Positions 13,452-13,749 of a DNA stretch of 13,749 nucleotides are shown piece by piece. This stretch comes from Erysipelothrix rhusiopathiae (lineage in GTDB: Bacteria > Bacillota_I > Bacilli_A > Erysipelotrichales > Erysipelotrichaceae). Under the pieces are notes generated by a model that made no database searches, was not told where the DNA came from, and saw only the letters and a list, made by a program, of their open reading frames with translations. The stretch's first letter is position 1. Every line of letters begins with the position of its first letter. The stretch spans positions 1 through 13,749 of the forward strand of contig CADBTK010000010.1 in NCBI GenBank assembly GCA_902797585.1. The letters run 5' to 3'. The position numbers and the translations under genes are program-made.

Positions 13452-13749
13452 TTACGCATGGGCTTCTATATAATCCCAAACGTCTTCTTTTTCTGCTTGA
13501 TCAAAGTCTACAACTTGATCCAATCGATCCCATACATTCACAACCAATGTATCGGGTTCAAATCCTACTGCACTCGATCGAATCACACCATCTTCTACCG
13601 CATAGAAAGTTGGTGTATAGAAGAAAAATGGTGCTAAATCTAAAAATTCGATCCCTTGTTGCGCTTTGGCATGCAGTTGGGTCGCTTCATCATTTTCTTT
13701 ATAGAGTTCAAAGTCTGTCGCATCCAATCGATAGATTACTAGTTCTGGA
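13452..13749 (-). CDS. Unrecognised protein, C-terminal part (start beyond window)
   Basis: The reading frame is open to the right edge: before the first possible internal start (TTG at 13725-13727) it continues upstream as PELVIYR, which looks like coding sequence, so the gene most likely begins outside the window. About 98 residues are visible. It is acidic and rich in aromatic residues, with an APFFFYTPTFYAVEDG segment, a VVNVWDRLDQVVDFDQAEKEDVWDYIEA C-terminal half in two shorter blocks, and no Cys or membrane helix. I do not recognise the family. It is 15 bp upstream of the PPase-like gene and probably co-transcribed with it, which is the only clue to its role. Confidence 0.75.
   Translation of the reverse strand, partial: PELVIYRLDATDFELYKENDEATQLHAKAQQGIEFLDLAPFFFYTPTFYAVEDGVIRSSAVGFEPDTLVVNVWDRLDQVVDFDQAEKEDVWDYIEAHA

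Overview
The window reads as ordinary chromosome from a low-GC, Gram-positive, host-associated type of bacterium. AT-rich codon use, AGGAGG-type ribosome binding sites, a short malic enzyme, a rubrerythrin and the style of FolC and of the PPase-like protein fit Firmicutes, most likely the Erysipelotrichales or close relatives. The lineage call is inference from protein style, not from a marker gene. No phage, transposon, CRISPR array or obvious acquired island is visible. Of 14 readable stop codons, 8 are TAA, 6 are TAG and none is TGA.

Layout from left to right. The 5' part of a response regulator gene (minus strand, running off the left edge) is followed by a previously easy-to-miss 43-codon gene that has its own promoter, two operator-like palindromes and a terminator folded over its stop codon. 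Next come folC (minus) and ung (plus), divergent from one 18-bp gap whose core is a 15-bp palindrome that can serve as the -10 element in both directions. ung converges on uvrB, which is co-transcribed with a ctpA-type S41 peptidase. A class I ribonucleotide reductase operon (nrdA-nrdB, minus) follows, divergent from a MazG/dCTPase-like nucleotide pyrophosphohydrolase (plus), which converges on an NAD(P) malic enzyme (minus). A tRNA-Ile(GAT)-tRNA-Ala(TGC) pair with a near-consensus promoter and its own terminator comes next, without rRNA genes. The right end holds a PAP2 phosphatase, an 86-residue protein of unknown function, rubrerythrin, a degenerate inorganic-pyrophosphatase-like protein and the 3' part of an unrecognised gene running off the right edge, all on the minus strand.

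Functionally much of the window concerns nucleotides and genome upkeep: deoxynucleotide synthesis (NrdAB), folate cofactor retention for thymidylate synthesis (FolC), nucleotide pool cleaning (MazG-like), uracil excision (Ung) and bulky-lesion repair (UvrB). CtpA and PAP2 belong to the cell envelope; rubrerythrin to peroxide defence in a low-oxygen life; malic enzyme to pyruvate and NAD(P)H supply.

The most interesting signals are regulatory and small-scale rather than a new multi-gene system: a symmetric bidirectional promoter, several genes whose -10 element sits exactly 6 bp before the start codon (candidate leaderless mRNAs), a small acidic protein gene with twin operators, a Leu-to-Phe change in the DNA-wedge position of Ung, and a PPase-like protein with an altered metal site. 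I did not find convincing evidence for an undescribed defence or biosynthetic system.
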